Origin: GWB2-37-7 sp942492835
GTDB lineage: Bacteria > Bacillota > Clostridia > Lutisporales > Lutisporaceae
Direction: 5' to 3'
Length of the DNA stretch: 64,000 nucleotides
Assembly (NCBI GenBank): GCA_942492835.1
Contig: OW818645.1
Span: 1,426,001-1,490,000 of the forward strand
The notes under the pieces were generated by a model. That model was given only the letters and a program-made list of their open reading frames with translations, was not told where the DNA came from and searched no databases. How positions within the stretch are numbered: the first letter of the stretch is position 1; each line of letters opens with the position of its first letter. The translations under genes and the position numbers were made by a program. Positions 41,943 to 51,260 of the stretch are shown piece by piece.

Positions 41943-43181
41943 TTATTCAGCTTCTACATCCTCAGCTTCTGTTGTTTCTTCAATATAACATGCTGCTTCA
42001 TTGACAGAAAGCTCCTGTACATTTTTAAGCTTTCGTTGTATAGTTCTTGATTTTTTCGCTGCCGTATCTATTGTATTGCTTGCTTCCTGCAATTTTTTCT
42101 GCGTCTTTTCCAGTATATCAGCAAACTTGGAAAATTCCGTCTTGACTGCTCCAAGCAACACCCAAACCTCGCTAGAACGTTTCTCTATAGTTAAGGTTCT
42201 AAAGCCCATCTGCAAGCTGTTTAATAAGGCTGTGAGAGTTGAAGGTCCTGCAACTATTACCCTATAATCAAGCTGTAGAGTTTCACATAAGCCTGGTCTT
42301 CTTAAAACTTCAGCATACAAGCCTTCTATTGGGAGGAACATTATCCCAAAGTCTGTGGAGTTTGGTGGGTCAATATATTTATCTCTAATATCCTTAGCAC
42401 TTGCTTTTATACGCAGCTCCAAAGCTTTTGCCGACTCATCTGCAGCCTGTGGATTAGCTTGTTCAAAGGCATCTACCAGTCTATGGTAATCCTCCAGAGG
42501 AAACTTTGCATCTATAGGCAACCAGATATAATCGTCTTCTCCTTCGCCTCTGCCAGGAAGCTTTACAGCAAATTCAACTCTCTCGCTGTTACCCTTTTTA
42601 ATCGCAACATTCTTTTCATATTGCTCAGGCGAAAGCATTTGCTCTAATATATTGCCTAGTTGAATTTCTCCCCATATTCCCCTAGTCTTTATATTACTTA
42701 GAACCTTCTTTAAGTCTCCTACCCCCGATGCCAGACTTTGCATTTCGCCTAAGCCCTTATGCACCATTTCAAGTCTATCGCTAACAAGCTTAAAACTCTC
42801 ACCTAGTCTTTGCTCTAAAGTAGCACTTAGTTTTTCATCGACTGTCATACGCATTTGATCTAGTTTCTTACTATTATCCTCTTGCAGTCTTGAAATACTT
42901 ATTTCAATTGTCTCACGCATCTTATCCAGTCTGTTTTCATTAGATTGTGAGAATAGCATAATTTGTCTGGAATAAGCATCCAGTTGATTCTGCTGCATGT
43001 TTGATATTTCCATCAATTGATTAAGCACCGAGCGTTCTGTCTTTTCCTGTCCTTTGTCAATAGACTCCAGCTTACTCTCAAGCTTAATAAGCTTATTGGC
43101 AGAACCCCCTGTTAATAAAATTACCAATAATGCAAAATTTATTATGCAAATAACTAAAATAACTATAATAAGTATATTCAT
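41943..43181 (-). CDS. rmuC: RmuC-family DNA recombination protein
   Basis: One N-terminal membrane helix (about residues 2-24) is followed by a long coiled coil (about 28-135) and the RmuC nuclease-like domain with NILEQMLSPEQYEKN, WLPIDAKFPLEDY and GPSTLTALLNSLQMGFR. RmuC limits inversions in E. coli by an unknown mechanism. The ATG at 43181 is preferred over one at 43193, which abuts the AAGG. It lies between cysS and mrnC. Confidence 0.88.
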   Translation of the reverse strand: MNILIIVILVICIINFALLVILLTGGSANKLIKLESKLESIDKGQEKTERSVLNQLMEISNMQQNQLDAYSRQIMLFSQSNENRLDKMRETIEISISRLQEDNSKKLDQMRMTVDEKLSATLEQRLGESFKLVSDRLEMVHKGLGEMQSLASGVGDLKKVLSNIKTRGIWGEIQLGNILEQMLSPEQYEKNVAIKKGNSERVEFAVKLPGRGEGEDDYIWLPIDAKFPLEDYHRLVDAFEQANPQAADESAKALELRIKASAKDIRDKYIDPPNSTDFGIMFLPIEGLYAEVLRRPGLCETLQLDYRVIVAGPSTLTALLNSLQMGFRTLTIEKRSSEVWVLLGAVKTEFSKFADILEKTQKKLQEASNTIDTAAKKSRTIQRKLKNVQELSVNEAACYIEETTEAEDVEAE

Positions 43182-43260
43182 TGGTACTACCATCCTTTAT
43201 AAACAGTGGAATATATAGAATGTACTAATTATATCATATGAAACATATGTTTGGATATTA

Positions 43261-43292
43261 TAAATTTAAAGGGCAGACACACAGGTCTGCCC
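43261..43292 (-). terminator. Terminator after cysS
   Basis: On the minus strand GGGCAGAC pairs with GTCTGCCC (43271-43292) and is followed by TTTAAATTT. It starts about 12 nt after the cysS stop. Confidence 0.75.
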
Positions 43293-43303
43293 CTACTACC
43301 TAC

Positions 43304-44698
43304 CTATATTCTTTTCCACTTTACTCCTTGGGGAGTATCCTCTAGTACTATGCCTTGTGCCTTTAAGTCATCTCTTATTTTGTCAGAGAGCGCCCAATTC
43401 TTTTCTTTTCTCGCCTTTTGTCTTTCTTCGATAAGAGCCTCTATTTCAGTGTCTATGGACTCTTCTTTCTTATCAAGCAATCCAAGTACTGCTGACAGCT
43501 CCATAAGCATGTCATAGGCTGATTTAACAGCTGCCTTAGATGATTCACCGTTTAAGCTGCTGTTGATGTCTCTTACGAGCTCGTAGATGGCTGACAACCC
43601 ATCTGCTGTGTTTAGGTCATCGTCCATAGCTTCTATGAACTGATTTCTATACTGACTTAATCTGCCAATCAATGCTTGATCTTCTTCGGACGATTCTTTT
43701 TCTACTGTTATATCCATCAAATATACCAAATTGTTCTTGGCATTATATAGTCTATCCAAGCCATTCTTAGTTTGCTCAAGCAAATCATCGCTAAAGTTAA
43801 TAGGACTTCTATAGTGTGCTGACAGCATGAACATTCTAAGCACTTCCAAATCAAAGTGCTCTGCTATGTCACGTACTGTAAAAAAGTTATTTAGAGACTT
43901 TGACATTTTTTCATTATTAATGTTTAAAAAGCCGTTGTGCAGCCAATATCTTGCAAATTCCTTGCCTGTAGCTCCTTCACTCTGTGCTATCTCATTTTCA
44001 TGGTGTGGGAAAATGAGGTCTAGTCCACCAGCGTGAATATCAATTGTCTCGCCTAAATATTTCATAGACATTGCAGAGCATTCAATGTGCCAACCTGGTC
44101 TACCCATACCCCACGGACTTTCCCATGCAGGTTCTCCTGGCTTTTGGCTTTTCCATAACACAAAGTCATTAACACTTCTTTTTCCTTCAGCTAACTCAAC
44201 TCTTGTTCCAGCTTCTAGATCCTCTAGATTTTGCTTGCACAGTCTGCCATATCTTTCAAACTTTGCTGTGTCGTAATATACGTCACCAGCCAGCATGTAA
44301 GTCAAGCCATTGCTTTCCAGTTTCTTTATTATATCAATTATCTCAGGTATATGCTCTGTCACCTTAGGATGATATGTTGCCTTTCTAATGTTTAAAGCTT
44401 CAGCATCCTTAAAGTATTCTTTTATAAATCTTTCGGATATTTCCTTTTCGCTAACCTTTTCTTCACTCGCTCTTCTAATTATTTTGTCATCTAAATCAGT
44501 AAAGTTTTGAACAAAGGTTACCTTATTGCCCCTATATTCAAAATATCTTCTTAATATATCAAAAATAATAAAAGGTCTTGCATTACCAATATGAAAGTAA
44601 TTATAAACTGTCGGTCCGCAGCAGTACATCTTTACCTCACCGGCATTTAATGGCTTAAACTCTTCTTTTTTTCTTGTCATTGTATTGTATAGCTTCAT
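43304..44698 (-). CDS. cysS: Cysteinyl-tRNA synthetase
   Basis: A class I synthetase of 464 residues with the zinc cysteine region MYCCGPTVYNY, the HIGH-like HIGNARP and the KMSKSLNNF loop. It charges tRNA-Cys. Its expression is predicted to be controlled by the T-box leader immediately upstream. A GGAGGG site precedes the ATG. Confidence 0.97.
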   Translation of the reverse strand: MKLYNTMTRKKEEFKPLNAGEVKMYCCGPTVYNYFHIGNARPFIIFDILRRYFEYRGNKVTFVQNFTDLDDKIIRRASEEKVSEKEISERFIKEYFKDAEALNIRKATYHPKVTEHIPEIIDIIKKLESNGLTYMLAGDVYYDTAKFERYGRLCKQNLEDLEAGTRVELAEGKRSVNDFVLWKSQKPGEPAWESPWGMGRPGWHIECSAMSMKYLGETIDIHAGGLDLIFPHHENEIAQSEGATGKEFARYWLHNGFLNINNEKMSKSLNNFFTVRDIAEHFDLEVLRMFMLSAHYRSPINFSDDLLEQTKNGLDRLYNAKNNLVYLMDITVEKESSEEDQALIGRLSQYRNQFIEAMDDDLNTADGLSAIYELVRDINSSLNGESSKAAVKSAYDMLMELSAVLGLLDKKEESIDTEIEALIEERQKARKEKNWALSDKIRDDLKAQGIVLEDTPQGVKWKRI

Positions 44699-44711
44699 AT
44701 TATCACCCTCC

Positions 44712-44945
44712 TATAATAATAAAAGCCACCTCTAAATAAAGAGGCAGCTTTATAAACCACGGTTCCACTCTTGTTGGTACTTACTTTGATAACGGTATAA
44801 ACTACCGCCGATGAATACTAATTTCCTCATCGGTGCTAACGGATGCACTTCACTTTTGCTTATCTCAAAGTCCCTTTCAGCCGCTGAAGACTTCTCTCTG
44901 TTAGCTTGCATTAGCTACTCTTCCCGATCACTGCATTTATTATTT
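44712..44945 (-). promoter_or_regulatory. T-box riboswitch (tRNA-Cys responsive)
   Basis: The 317-nt gap between the small membrane-protein gene and cysS holds a T-box leader. It contains the T-box sequence AGAGTGGAACCGTGG (about 44757-44771) and a terminator stem of AAGC(C/T)GCCTC type (44723-44750) followed by TTTTATTATTAT. A TGC (Cys) triplet at 44845-44847 lies in the Stem I region, consistent with a specifier for tRNA-Cys. Uncharged tRNA-Cys would favour antitermination and cysS expression. Confidence 0.92.
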
Positions 44946-45015
44946 TCAATTTGTTATTATACAATATAATATTACTTAAGCGCTCGTAGTGTCAATAGTT
45001 TTTTCTAAAAACTCC

Positions 45016-45345
45016 TTAATTTTGTACTAACTCATATTCTCTGTATTTTCTCCTGCCTGTAAAAATATATACCTTGCTTGGTGCTGTCTTCTCATTTTCT
45101 CCACGCTTTAGCAGAAGCATGTGTCCTTCATAGCTCATACCATATTTACGTACAAACTTAAAAGAAGACTCATTTATAGTTTGACTGTAGTGATATTTAT
45201 AGTCTCCATAATAAACATCTTGAGGATAGTTTTCTTCTCCGCTTCCTCCAGATGAAAGCTTGAAAAAATACATCACAAGTATAATAATTATTATGGATAT
45301 TATGGTATACTTGTTTCCACTTTTTTTATTAAGTCTCTTTAGCAT
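45016..45345 (-). CDS. Hypothetical single-pass membrane protein
   Basis: I do not recognise this 109-residue protein. It has a basic N-terminus, one transmembrane helix (about residues 14-31) and a soluble, probably extracytoplasmic tail with several Tyr and Lys residues. The ATG at 45345 follows GAGGTGG; an in-frame ATG at 45357 lies upstream of that site. It follows ispF with a 41-nt gap. Confidence 0.6.
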   Translation of the reverse strand: MLKRLNKKSGNKYTIISIIIIILVMYFFKLSSGGSGEENYPQDVYYGDYKYHYSQTINESSFKFVRKYGMSYEGHMLLLKRGENEKTAPSKVYIFTGRRKYREYELVQN

Positions 45346-45386
45346 AATCCACCTCATAATCTACTCATATAATTCTCTCTTAAGTA

Positions 45387-45863
45387 CTATAGCTTATACA
45401 GACAAGCAACCGCATAAGATGCAATGCCCTCTCCCTTTCCTTCAAACCCAAGTCCTTCTGTAGTGGTTGCTTTTACATTAATACATTCTTCACTTATGTC
45501 CAATACATCCCCAATGTTCTTCTTCATTTGTTCTATATAAGATGCCATTTTAGGAGCTTGTGCTACTATAATACTATCTATATTTCCTATTCTATAGCCC
45601 TTTTCTTTTATTATTTCTTTTACACTTTTCAAGAGCTTAAGACTTGATATACCTTTATAAGAGTCATCTGTATCCGGGAAGTGCTTTCCAATATCTCTTT
45701 CACCACATGCTCCAAGTAATGCATCCATTATCGCATGTATCAGTACATCAGCATCAGAGTGCCCTAATAGCCCTTTATAATATGGAATACTGACTCCTCC
45801 TATTATTAAGCTTCTATTTTCCACCAAACGGTGTACATCATATCCATTTCCAATCCTTATCAT
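45387..45863 (-). CDS. ispF: 2-C-methyl-D-erythritol 2,4-cyclodiphosphate synthase
   Basis: IspF is the fifth enzyme of the MEP isoprenoid pathway. The metal ligands D8 and H10 (GNGYDVHR) and the GHSDADVLIHAIMDALLGA motif are present in 158 residues. It lies immediately after ispD, the third enzyme of the same pathway. Confidence 0.97.
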   Translation of the reverse strand: MIRIGNGYDVHRLVENRSLIIGGVSIPYYKGLLGHSDADVLIHAIMDALLGACGERDIGKHFPDTDDSYKGISSLKLLKSVKEIIKEKGYRIGNIDSIIVAQAPKMASYIEQMKKNIGDVLDISEECINVKATTTEGLGFEGKGEGIASYAVACLYKL

Positions 45864-45872
45864 ATCGTACTC

Positions 45873-46580
45873 CTATCCAAAGTTCTCTTCAATATACTCA
45901 ATAAATATTTCAGCAATATCAATATCTTCCGAGGTGGTGATCTTTATATTGTCATAAGAAGCGGCTACCATTTTAACCTTATACCCCGCTAGTTCTGCAA
46001 GCATTGCATCATCTGTGCCTTTTATGCCTTTTTCCAGTGCATACTCATGTGCATTAGTAATGATACTCTTCTTAAATACCTGCGGCGTCTGTGTCATCCA
46101 TACCCTTCCTCTATCAGGTGTAGATAAAACCATACTCTTCTCATCAACAAGCTTTATTGTATCCTTACTGTTCATTCCCGCTGAGACAGCACCATGAAGT
46201 TTTGCCTGTTCTATACACTCTATTATTGTTTGGTTCTTCACAAAGGGTCTTGCCCCATCGTGTATAAGTATTATATCACTTTCAAGACTTACTGCCTTTA
46301 TCCCATTATAGGCAGACTGCTGTCTTTCTTCTCCCCCAGGTATAAGTTTTTTTATTTTATTAAAGCTATAGTTTTCTAAAATATTAGTCTTAAAGAAATC
46401 CAATTCTTCCGGTGATATAACAATTATTATCTCATCAATGGCTTCACATCTATCGAAAGCTAAAATAGTGTATGCTATTATAGGCTTGTCCTTAAGCATT
46501 AAGAACTGCTTGTTTATGTTTGACTTCATTCGGCTCCCCTTACCTGCCGCCAAAATAATCGCTGTATTAATTTTTCTCAC
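45873..46580 (-). CDS. ispD: 2-C-methyl-D-erythritol 4-phosphate cytidylyltransferase
   Basis: IspD activates MEP with CTP. The nucleotidyltransferase signature AIILAAGKGSRMK, the ILIHDGARPFV motif and TQTPQVFKK are present. The frame continues upstream to a TTG at 46619, but that lies inside a terminator stem. The GTG at 46580 overlaps a GAGGTGAG Shine-Dalgarno-like run, and an ATT codon at 46571 is the codon best spaced from that run, so the true start may be unusual. Confidence 0.92.
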   Translation of the reverse strand: MRKINTAIILAAGKGSRMKSNINKQFLMLKDKPIIAYTILAFDRCEAIDEIIIVISPEELDFFKTNILENYSFNKIKKLIPGGEERQQSAYNGIKAVSLESDIILIHDGARPFVKNQTIIECIEQAKLHGAVSAGMNSKDTIKLVDEKSMVLSTPDRGRVWMTQTPQVFKKSIITNAHEYALEKGIKGTDDAMLAELAGYKVKMVAASYDNIKITTSEDIDIAEIFIEYIEENFG

Positions 46581-46604
46581 CTCTTTTGATATTTTACTTT
46601 TTAT

Positions 46605-46643
46605 GAGAAAAAAAGCCAACTACTTATTAAGTAAATTGGCTTT
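46605..46643 (-). terminator. Terminator between yacL and ispD
   Basis: On the minus strand AAAGCCAA (46636-46643) pairs with TTGGCTTT (46612-46619) and is followed by TTTTCTC. The intrinsic terminator starts about 18 nt after the yacL stop, which means ispD needs its own promoter or read-through. Confidence 0.75.
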
Positions 46644-46660
46644 CATTTTCAATTATATTC

Positions 46661-47782
46661 TTATGATACCTTATCTATTGCAGATTTAGGCTTTACAAAT
46701 ATCATTCTGCCTGCTGCAGTTTGAAGTACACTGGTTACAATTACCCCTATAGTCTCTCCAATATACTTTTTACCATTGTCAACTACTATCATAGTTCCAT
46801 CATCTAAATATGCAACTCCCTGACCTGATTCTTTACCGTCCTTTATTACCTGTACAACCATTTCCTCACCAGGAAGTACTACAGGCTTTATAGCATTAGC
46901 AAGTTCATTTATATTTAAAACAGACACTCTTTGGAACTCTGCTACCTTGTTTAAGTTATAATCATTAGTTATAACGCTACCTGACATTACTTGAGCAAGC
47001 TTTAAAAGTTTTGTGTCTACTTCGGACAACTCTTCAAAGTCTCTCTCAATAATTTCAACGGGTATTTCCAATTCATTTTGAATTCTATTTAGAATATCAA
47101 GACCTCTTCTACCTCTGTTACGTTTAAGTGAATCAGAGGAATCAGCTATATGTCTAAGTTCTTCCAATACAAAGGCTGGTATTACTAATGGACCTTCAAC
47201 AAACCCAGTCTTACATATATCTGCTATTCTTCCATCAATTATAACACTTGTATCTAATATCTTAGGTCTCACTCTATTTTCTTGTTTTACTGTTTTGTCT
47301 TTATCCTTCTGTATACCTTTTCTCCATAAGTTGGCTAAATTTAAGATATCATCTCTTTTCTTAATAGCCAAGCTTATTCCCAAATAAGCCATAAGTCCAT
47401 ATAATAAAATAGAGAGAGTAATTGCCAACCATGCAACGGGTATCAGGTTAATAGGTCCACTGCTTATCAAATAAGCAATCACAAGTCCTATAAGCAACCC
47501 CAGTATACCTACAAAAACCTCATTTGTAGGAGTACTTTGCAGCAACTTTTCTGCTTTTGAAGTTATTCTAACAGTTAAATTAATAATCCAAGGTGATATT
47601 AAAAATACTATAATTCCTGTAATTAACCCACCTATTATTACGGACAGAAAAAGGTTTATTCCTTTTATGTCATAGCCAAGCATATTTGTTATCCCAAAAT
47701 TCCTTATCAGTATTGAACTAAGCTCACCTCCAGTTGCAACTCCTATCAATGTTAAAATCCATCTAAATATTTTTCTTATCAC
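46661..47782 (-). CDS. PIN/TRAM-domain membrane protein (YacL-like)
   Basis: Four hydrophobic segments (about residues 5-140) precede a cytoplasmic PIN nuclease-like domain (KILDTSVIIDGRIADI near 176, then ELSEVDTKLLKLA and VITNDYNLNKVA) and a C-terminal TRAM domain. It resembles Bacillus YacL. The GTG at 47782 has a GGAGGT site 7 nt upstream; another GTG at 47791 overlaps that site. Target RNA is unknown. Confidence 0.88.
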   Translation of the reverse strand: MIRKIFRWILTLIGVATGGELSSILIRNFGITNMLGYDIKGINLFLSVIIGGLITGIIVFLISPWIINLTVRITSKAEKLLQSTPTNEVFVGILGLLIGLVIAYLISSGPINLIPVAWLAITLSILLYGLMAYLGISLAIKKRDDILNLANLWRKGIQKDKDKTVKQENRVRPKILDTSVIIDGRIADICKTGFVEGPLVIPAFVLEELRHIADSSDSLKRNRGRRGLDILNRIQNELEIPVEIIERDFEELSEVDTKLLKLAQVMSGSVITNDYNLNKVAEFQRVSVLNINELANAIKPVVLPGEEMVVQVIKDGKESGQGVAYLDDGTMIVVDNGKKYIGETIGVIVTSVLQTAAGRMIFVKPKSAIDKVS

Positions 47783-48116
47783 AATCTCCACCTCCTTTAT
47801 AAAGTATATCCATAAATTTTACATTTTAAGCAAAAGCATCATACTAACTTTTATACTTATTTAGCATGAACTTTATGCTATTATGTTACAAAAACAGCAG
47901 AAGCATTTATATATATCGCACTAAACAATTAAAATTTATAAAAACATATTATATATTTTGTTGCTAATTAATTAATGTGTTCTATCTGCTTCTGTATTAT
48001 TCAGTAATGTATTTTTCGTAACATATGAATCAAGTAAAATGTTTAGTGTAAAACATATATATTATATTATAACAAATTTGTTAAGCTAAACATATAAGAA
48101 AATAGTCTGATTTTAA
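47783..48116. other. AT-rich intergenic region between yacL and carD
   Basis: These ~334 nt contain no open frame I would call. They hold short complementary segments (CAGAAGC near 47990 and GCTTCTG near 47900, read on the minus strand) with CTGTTTTTG after the second, which might form a long-loop terminator for carD. No clear promoter for yacL stands out. Confidence 0.4.
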
Positions 48117-48593
48117 TTATTTTACGATATTTTCCATAATTTCTTCTATCTGTACTCTACTCATATCCAATACAAGCATCAACTCGCTTATAAGTATACA
48201 TTTGGCATTGGAAAGTATTTTCTTCTCTCCTGCCGAAAGTTTCTTGATTCTATCTAAAATTATGAGGTTTCTCACTATTTCAGCTATTACTAAAATATTT
48301 CCACTTTTAATCTTATTTTCATTTTCTCTATATCTCTTTGTCCAAAGCTTGTTCATTTCACTGGGAACCTGCGATAATATATCAAAAACCTTGTCAGCTT
48401 GTTCTTTATCAACAATACTTCTTATACCTAAAGTATCTATATTATCTAATGGAATCATAACCCTCATATCATTTAAAGAAATACGCATTATATAATATTT
48501 ATTTTTATTCCCTAATACTTCTATTTCTTCAATAGACTCAATTATTCCTGCACCATGTATTGGATAAACTATCTTATCACCTATATTAAACAT
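48117..48593 (-). CDS. CarD/CdnL-family transcription regulator
   Basis: The 158-residue protein has the N-terminal CarD_CdnL/TRCF Tudor-like domain (MFNIGDKIVYPIHGAGIIESIEE), which binds the RNA polymerase beta lobe, and a helical C-terminal domain that contacts promoter DNA. Members stabilise open complexes. An AGGAGG site precedes the ATG. It is divergent from the plus-strand gene at 48888. Confidence 0.92.
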   Translation of the reverse strand: MFNIGDKIVYPIHGAGIIESIEEIEVLGNKNKYYIMRISLNDMRVMIPLDNIDTLGIRSIVDKEQADKVFDILSQVPSEMNKLWTKRYRENENKIKSGNILVIAEIVRNLIILDRIKKLSAGEKKILSNAKCILISELMLVLDMSRVQIEEIMENIVK

Positions 48594-48715
48594 AAAATAC
48601 CTCCTGATTATGATTAGTTGTCATACTTACATATAATGTTAATTAATTTATTCAAAATTGACGAATTATGGCGTATTCGCTCACATAAAACTAATGGTTC
48701 AACAGCAATATTGAA

Positions 48716-48744
48716 TTGACATAGTATATTTGTAATCTTATAAT
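48716..48744 (+). promoter_or_regulatory. Consensus promoter upstream of the plus-strand gene
   Basis: TTGACA (48716-48721), a 17-nt spacer and TATAAT (48739-48744) lie on the plus strand in the carD divergent gap, giving an mRNA leader of about 135 nt before the ATG at 48888. I see nothing else definite in this gap. Confidence 0.7.
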
Positions 48745-48887
48745 TATTATATAGAAAATTTGTAGCTTATGATTTCACATAATCTTACAGGCATTTATTT
48801 GTGAGTCTAGGAAAAAATAAAGCTATAAATTGTAAGTGATGTTCTATAATACATTTTATGTTTACATAGATATAGGAGTGATAGTTG

Positions 48888-49283
48888 ATGAAAGAATTAC
48901 TATTTGAACACTTCCAGGATAGCGTAGATGAGCTTTTGATCAGACACAAAAGTATACTGGATGTACTTAGTAAGTTTCAAGAGTCTCAAACTCGCGTAAA
49001 TAGAGCAGTTGTTAAAGCTGTTACTACCTGTGGATGTATCGAAGTTCATTCAAAAAAGCAGAACTTTTCAGGTGAAATTTCCTTACAAGAGCTTAAGAGT
49101 TTCTTGGACACCCATTTAAAAGGTGGTCTTTGTGAAAATTGCAAAGATGTAATTGAGAAGGAACTAGGAAACAACATGTTTTATATGGCAGCACTATGTA
49201 ATCTTCTTGATATAAATATGTATGATGTAATGATTAAAGAGGATGAGAAGATTAAAACATTAGGAGTTTTTAATATGACATAG
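48888..49283 (+). CDS. Conserved clostridial protein, DUF1573-like
   Basis: This 131-residue protein resembles a family I have seen labelled DUF1573-domain protein in Clostridia, found near carD and disA. It is mostly helical with Cys motifs: CGC in AVTTCGCIEVH, and CENC in GGLCENCKDVIEKELG, which may bind a metal together. No catalytic motif is evident. The ATG has AGGAG 8 nt upstream; the TTG just before is not needed. It is the only plus-strand gene, converging on the peptide cluster with a shared terminator. Confidence 0.75.
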   Translation: MKELLFEHFQDSVDELLIRHKSILDVLSKFQESQTRVNRAVVKAVTTCGCIEVHSKKQNFSGEISLQELKSFLDTHLKGGLCENCKDVIEKELGNNMFYMAALCNLLDINMYDVMIKEDEKIKTLGVFNMT

Positions 49284-49322
49284 AAAACTCCTTCATGCTA
49301 ATTTCTGGCATGAAGGAGTTTT
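49284..49322. terminator. Bidirectional terminator
   Basis: A perfect 15-bp stem (AAAACTCCTTCATGC with its complement) and 9-nt loop lie between the convergent DUF1573-like gene and the last gene of the peptide cluster. Runs of A and T on both sides suit termination in either direction. Confidence 0.85.
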
Positions 49323-49335
49323 CTATTATTGTTGC

Positions 49336-51198
49336 TTATTCTTCATTTTTACTTAAAAGTGCAAGTGGTTCTGCTTTTAAGTTGTTGTTAATGAATATCA
49401 AAGCAATCATAAGAGTAACAAGAAGTACAACAAAATATAGAATAATTGAAATAAGCGGACTTACTGATGTACTACCTAAACCTTGTGCTATTGCATTATC
49501 CGAGTTGTTTACCCAGTTACTAAAGGCTGTACTATATAGCTCTCCACCCGTATCCATTGACTTTAACATTATAAACCTAGTTAGAATAAAACCAGCAAAG
49601 CTTCCTATTATTCCTCCTATAGATATAACTCCAATAATTCCATAAAGCATTGATAGCATACATTCCTTCTTGTTCATACCAAGTGAACGTTCTATTGCTG
49701 TACGCTTTTTCTGTTTGGAAACAAATAAAAATACAAAGAAGAAAAGTATTGCTAAGGTTGTTGCCCCACTTACAGTTACCAGAATCATAGCCACCATTTT
49801 AAGATTTCTCATACCTGAAGCTAGCTTCTCATATCCACCATCATAAAAGCTTATTTCAAGATTATCAATACCTAATGCCTTAAATTTCTCCATATATTGT
49901 CTTGTTGTTCCATTTGGAATTTGGAAGGATGTGGTATATCCTTTCATAGGTCCATAAGCAACAATGTTGTTTTCATCACTATTCTTAACAGAGTTTGATG
50001 GAATAACCACCGCATTGTATCCCATCTCATAGCCTGTTGGCTGATTTGTTTTATCAGAGCCATTATATATACCAACAATCTCATACTCACTATCCTCAAA
50101 CACTGGATATGCTTCTCCTCTAGCATTAAGTAAGGTAAATCCCATTGAAACACCTCCAGATGGAAAATATGTTTGACTTGATGACTTTCTATAATCAGAA
50201 AAATATAACTTAAGATTAAGCTTATCACCAATTTTTAAATTGTTAATAGTTGCAAGCTTCTGTGGTACAATACACACCTTATCCTCATTTTTATACTCTT
50301 CATCTGTAATATCACGTCCTACAGTAATTGCTACTTCTTTCTTATGAAAACCCATGAGAAGTTCTGTTTTACTCGTTGGAACTACAGGAATGGTACTTTT
50401 TATAAATTTATCAAATATCTCAATATAGTTTCTCCATTTTATTCCTTTATTATTATAAAAATTATCAGTAATCTCTGCCCATCTTTCAACAGAAGAAGGA
50501 TTCTTTTCTCCAGGTATTTCTCCACTTTTGCTTTGTTGAGTTGAATAAGTTGAAATGCTTGGAAATGTATATGCTAATGGCTCGTAGTATGTATCTGTAA
50601 AAGGAATGGGAATTGACTGAATTCCTGTTATATATGTTTTTCCTGCCTTAAGCAATCTAGGATTATCATTAAACTGATCGCAAAACCATATATCTACCCC
50701 CTCTTGTCTTTTACCCCAAAGAACTCTTTTTACCTTTACTCTTACAGGTTTATTGGGAATACAATCTTCATAAGGCACTATTTCCACAAAAGCACCCCAC
50801 ATCCTTGTCATTGTTTCTGCCATATCAGATGTATAAATTTTAATATCAGGGCAATAGGATCCATAATATGGCCTCTGTTCTGGCTTAGTAATATAATTTG
50901 CACCTTCAAAGTCAAGCAGAGTTATTGGTAGAATAGAATCATAAACTGGTTTATCCCAATAGGTATACTCTTTAATTGAAGCATCCCAATGTTCATTTAC
51001 TTCCATAGCATTTTCTTTTTGATTGACTACCCCAATAGTCATAAAAGCCTTCTCGTACTCCTTCATATTTGCATTGCAAGCCTGCCAAAGATTTACTCCA
51101 AGTGATAGAAATGTAACCGCAAATATTGTAAGTAGCAGGAAAACAATAGTCTTTGTCTTTGTTCTTCCTATTTGTTTCAAACTGTTTCTTAGCAGCAT
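49336..51198 (-). CDS. FtsX-like ABC permease, copy A
   Basis: About 620 residues: one N-terminal helix (about 16-38), a very large extracytoplasmic domain (about 40-465) and three C-terminal helices (about 470-600) forming an FtsX domain. It is highly similar to copy B (54206-56068); the C-terminal third is nearly identical while residues ~120-290 diverge. It has no ATPase of its own, so the ATPase at 59359 or another must serve it. Export or self-immunity for the cluster peptide is an inference. The ATG at 51198 follows AAGGG; a GTG at 51207 is possible. Confidence 0.85.
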   Translation of the reverse strand: MLLRNSLKQIGRTKTKTIVFLLLTIFAVTFLSLGVNLWQACNANMKEYEKAFMTIGVVNQKENAMEVNEHWDASIKEYTYWDKPVYDSILPITLLDFEGANYITKPEQRPYYGSYCPDIKIYTSDMAETMTRMWGAFVEIVPYEDCIPNKPVRVKVKRVLWGKRQEGVDIWFCDQFNDNPRLLKAGKTYITGIQSIPIPFTDTYYEPLAYTFPSISTYSTQQSKSGEIPGEKNPSSVERWAEITDNFYNNKGIKWRNYIEIFDKFIKSTIPVVPTSKTELLMGFHKKEVAITVGRDITDEEYKNEDKVCIVPQKLATINNLKIGDKLNLKLYFSDYRKSSSQTYFPSGGVSMGFTLLNARGEAYPVFEDSEYEIVGIYNGSDKTNQPTGYEMGYNAVVIPSNSVKNSDENNIVAYGPMKGYTTSFQIPNGTTRQYMEKFKALGIDNLEISFYDGGYEKLASGMRNLKMVAMILVTVSGATTLAILFFFVFLFVSKQKKRTAIERSLGMNKKECMLSMLYGIIGVISIGGIIGSFAGFILTRFIMLKSMDTGGELYSTAFSNWVNNSDNAIAQGLGSTSVSPLISIILYFVVLLVTLMIALIFINNNLKAEPLALLSKNEE

Positions 51199-51260
51199 AT
51201 CTCTCACCCTTTTCCCTCAATATATAATATGAATTATGTTTATTTTAGTCTCATTGAAGA

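Noticed and set aside
49944..50231. Minus-strand frame inside permease copy A
   Set aside because: It is out of frame with the permease and is not conserved as an open frame in copy B.
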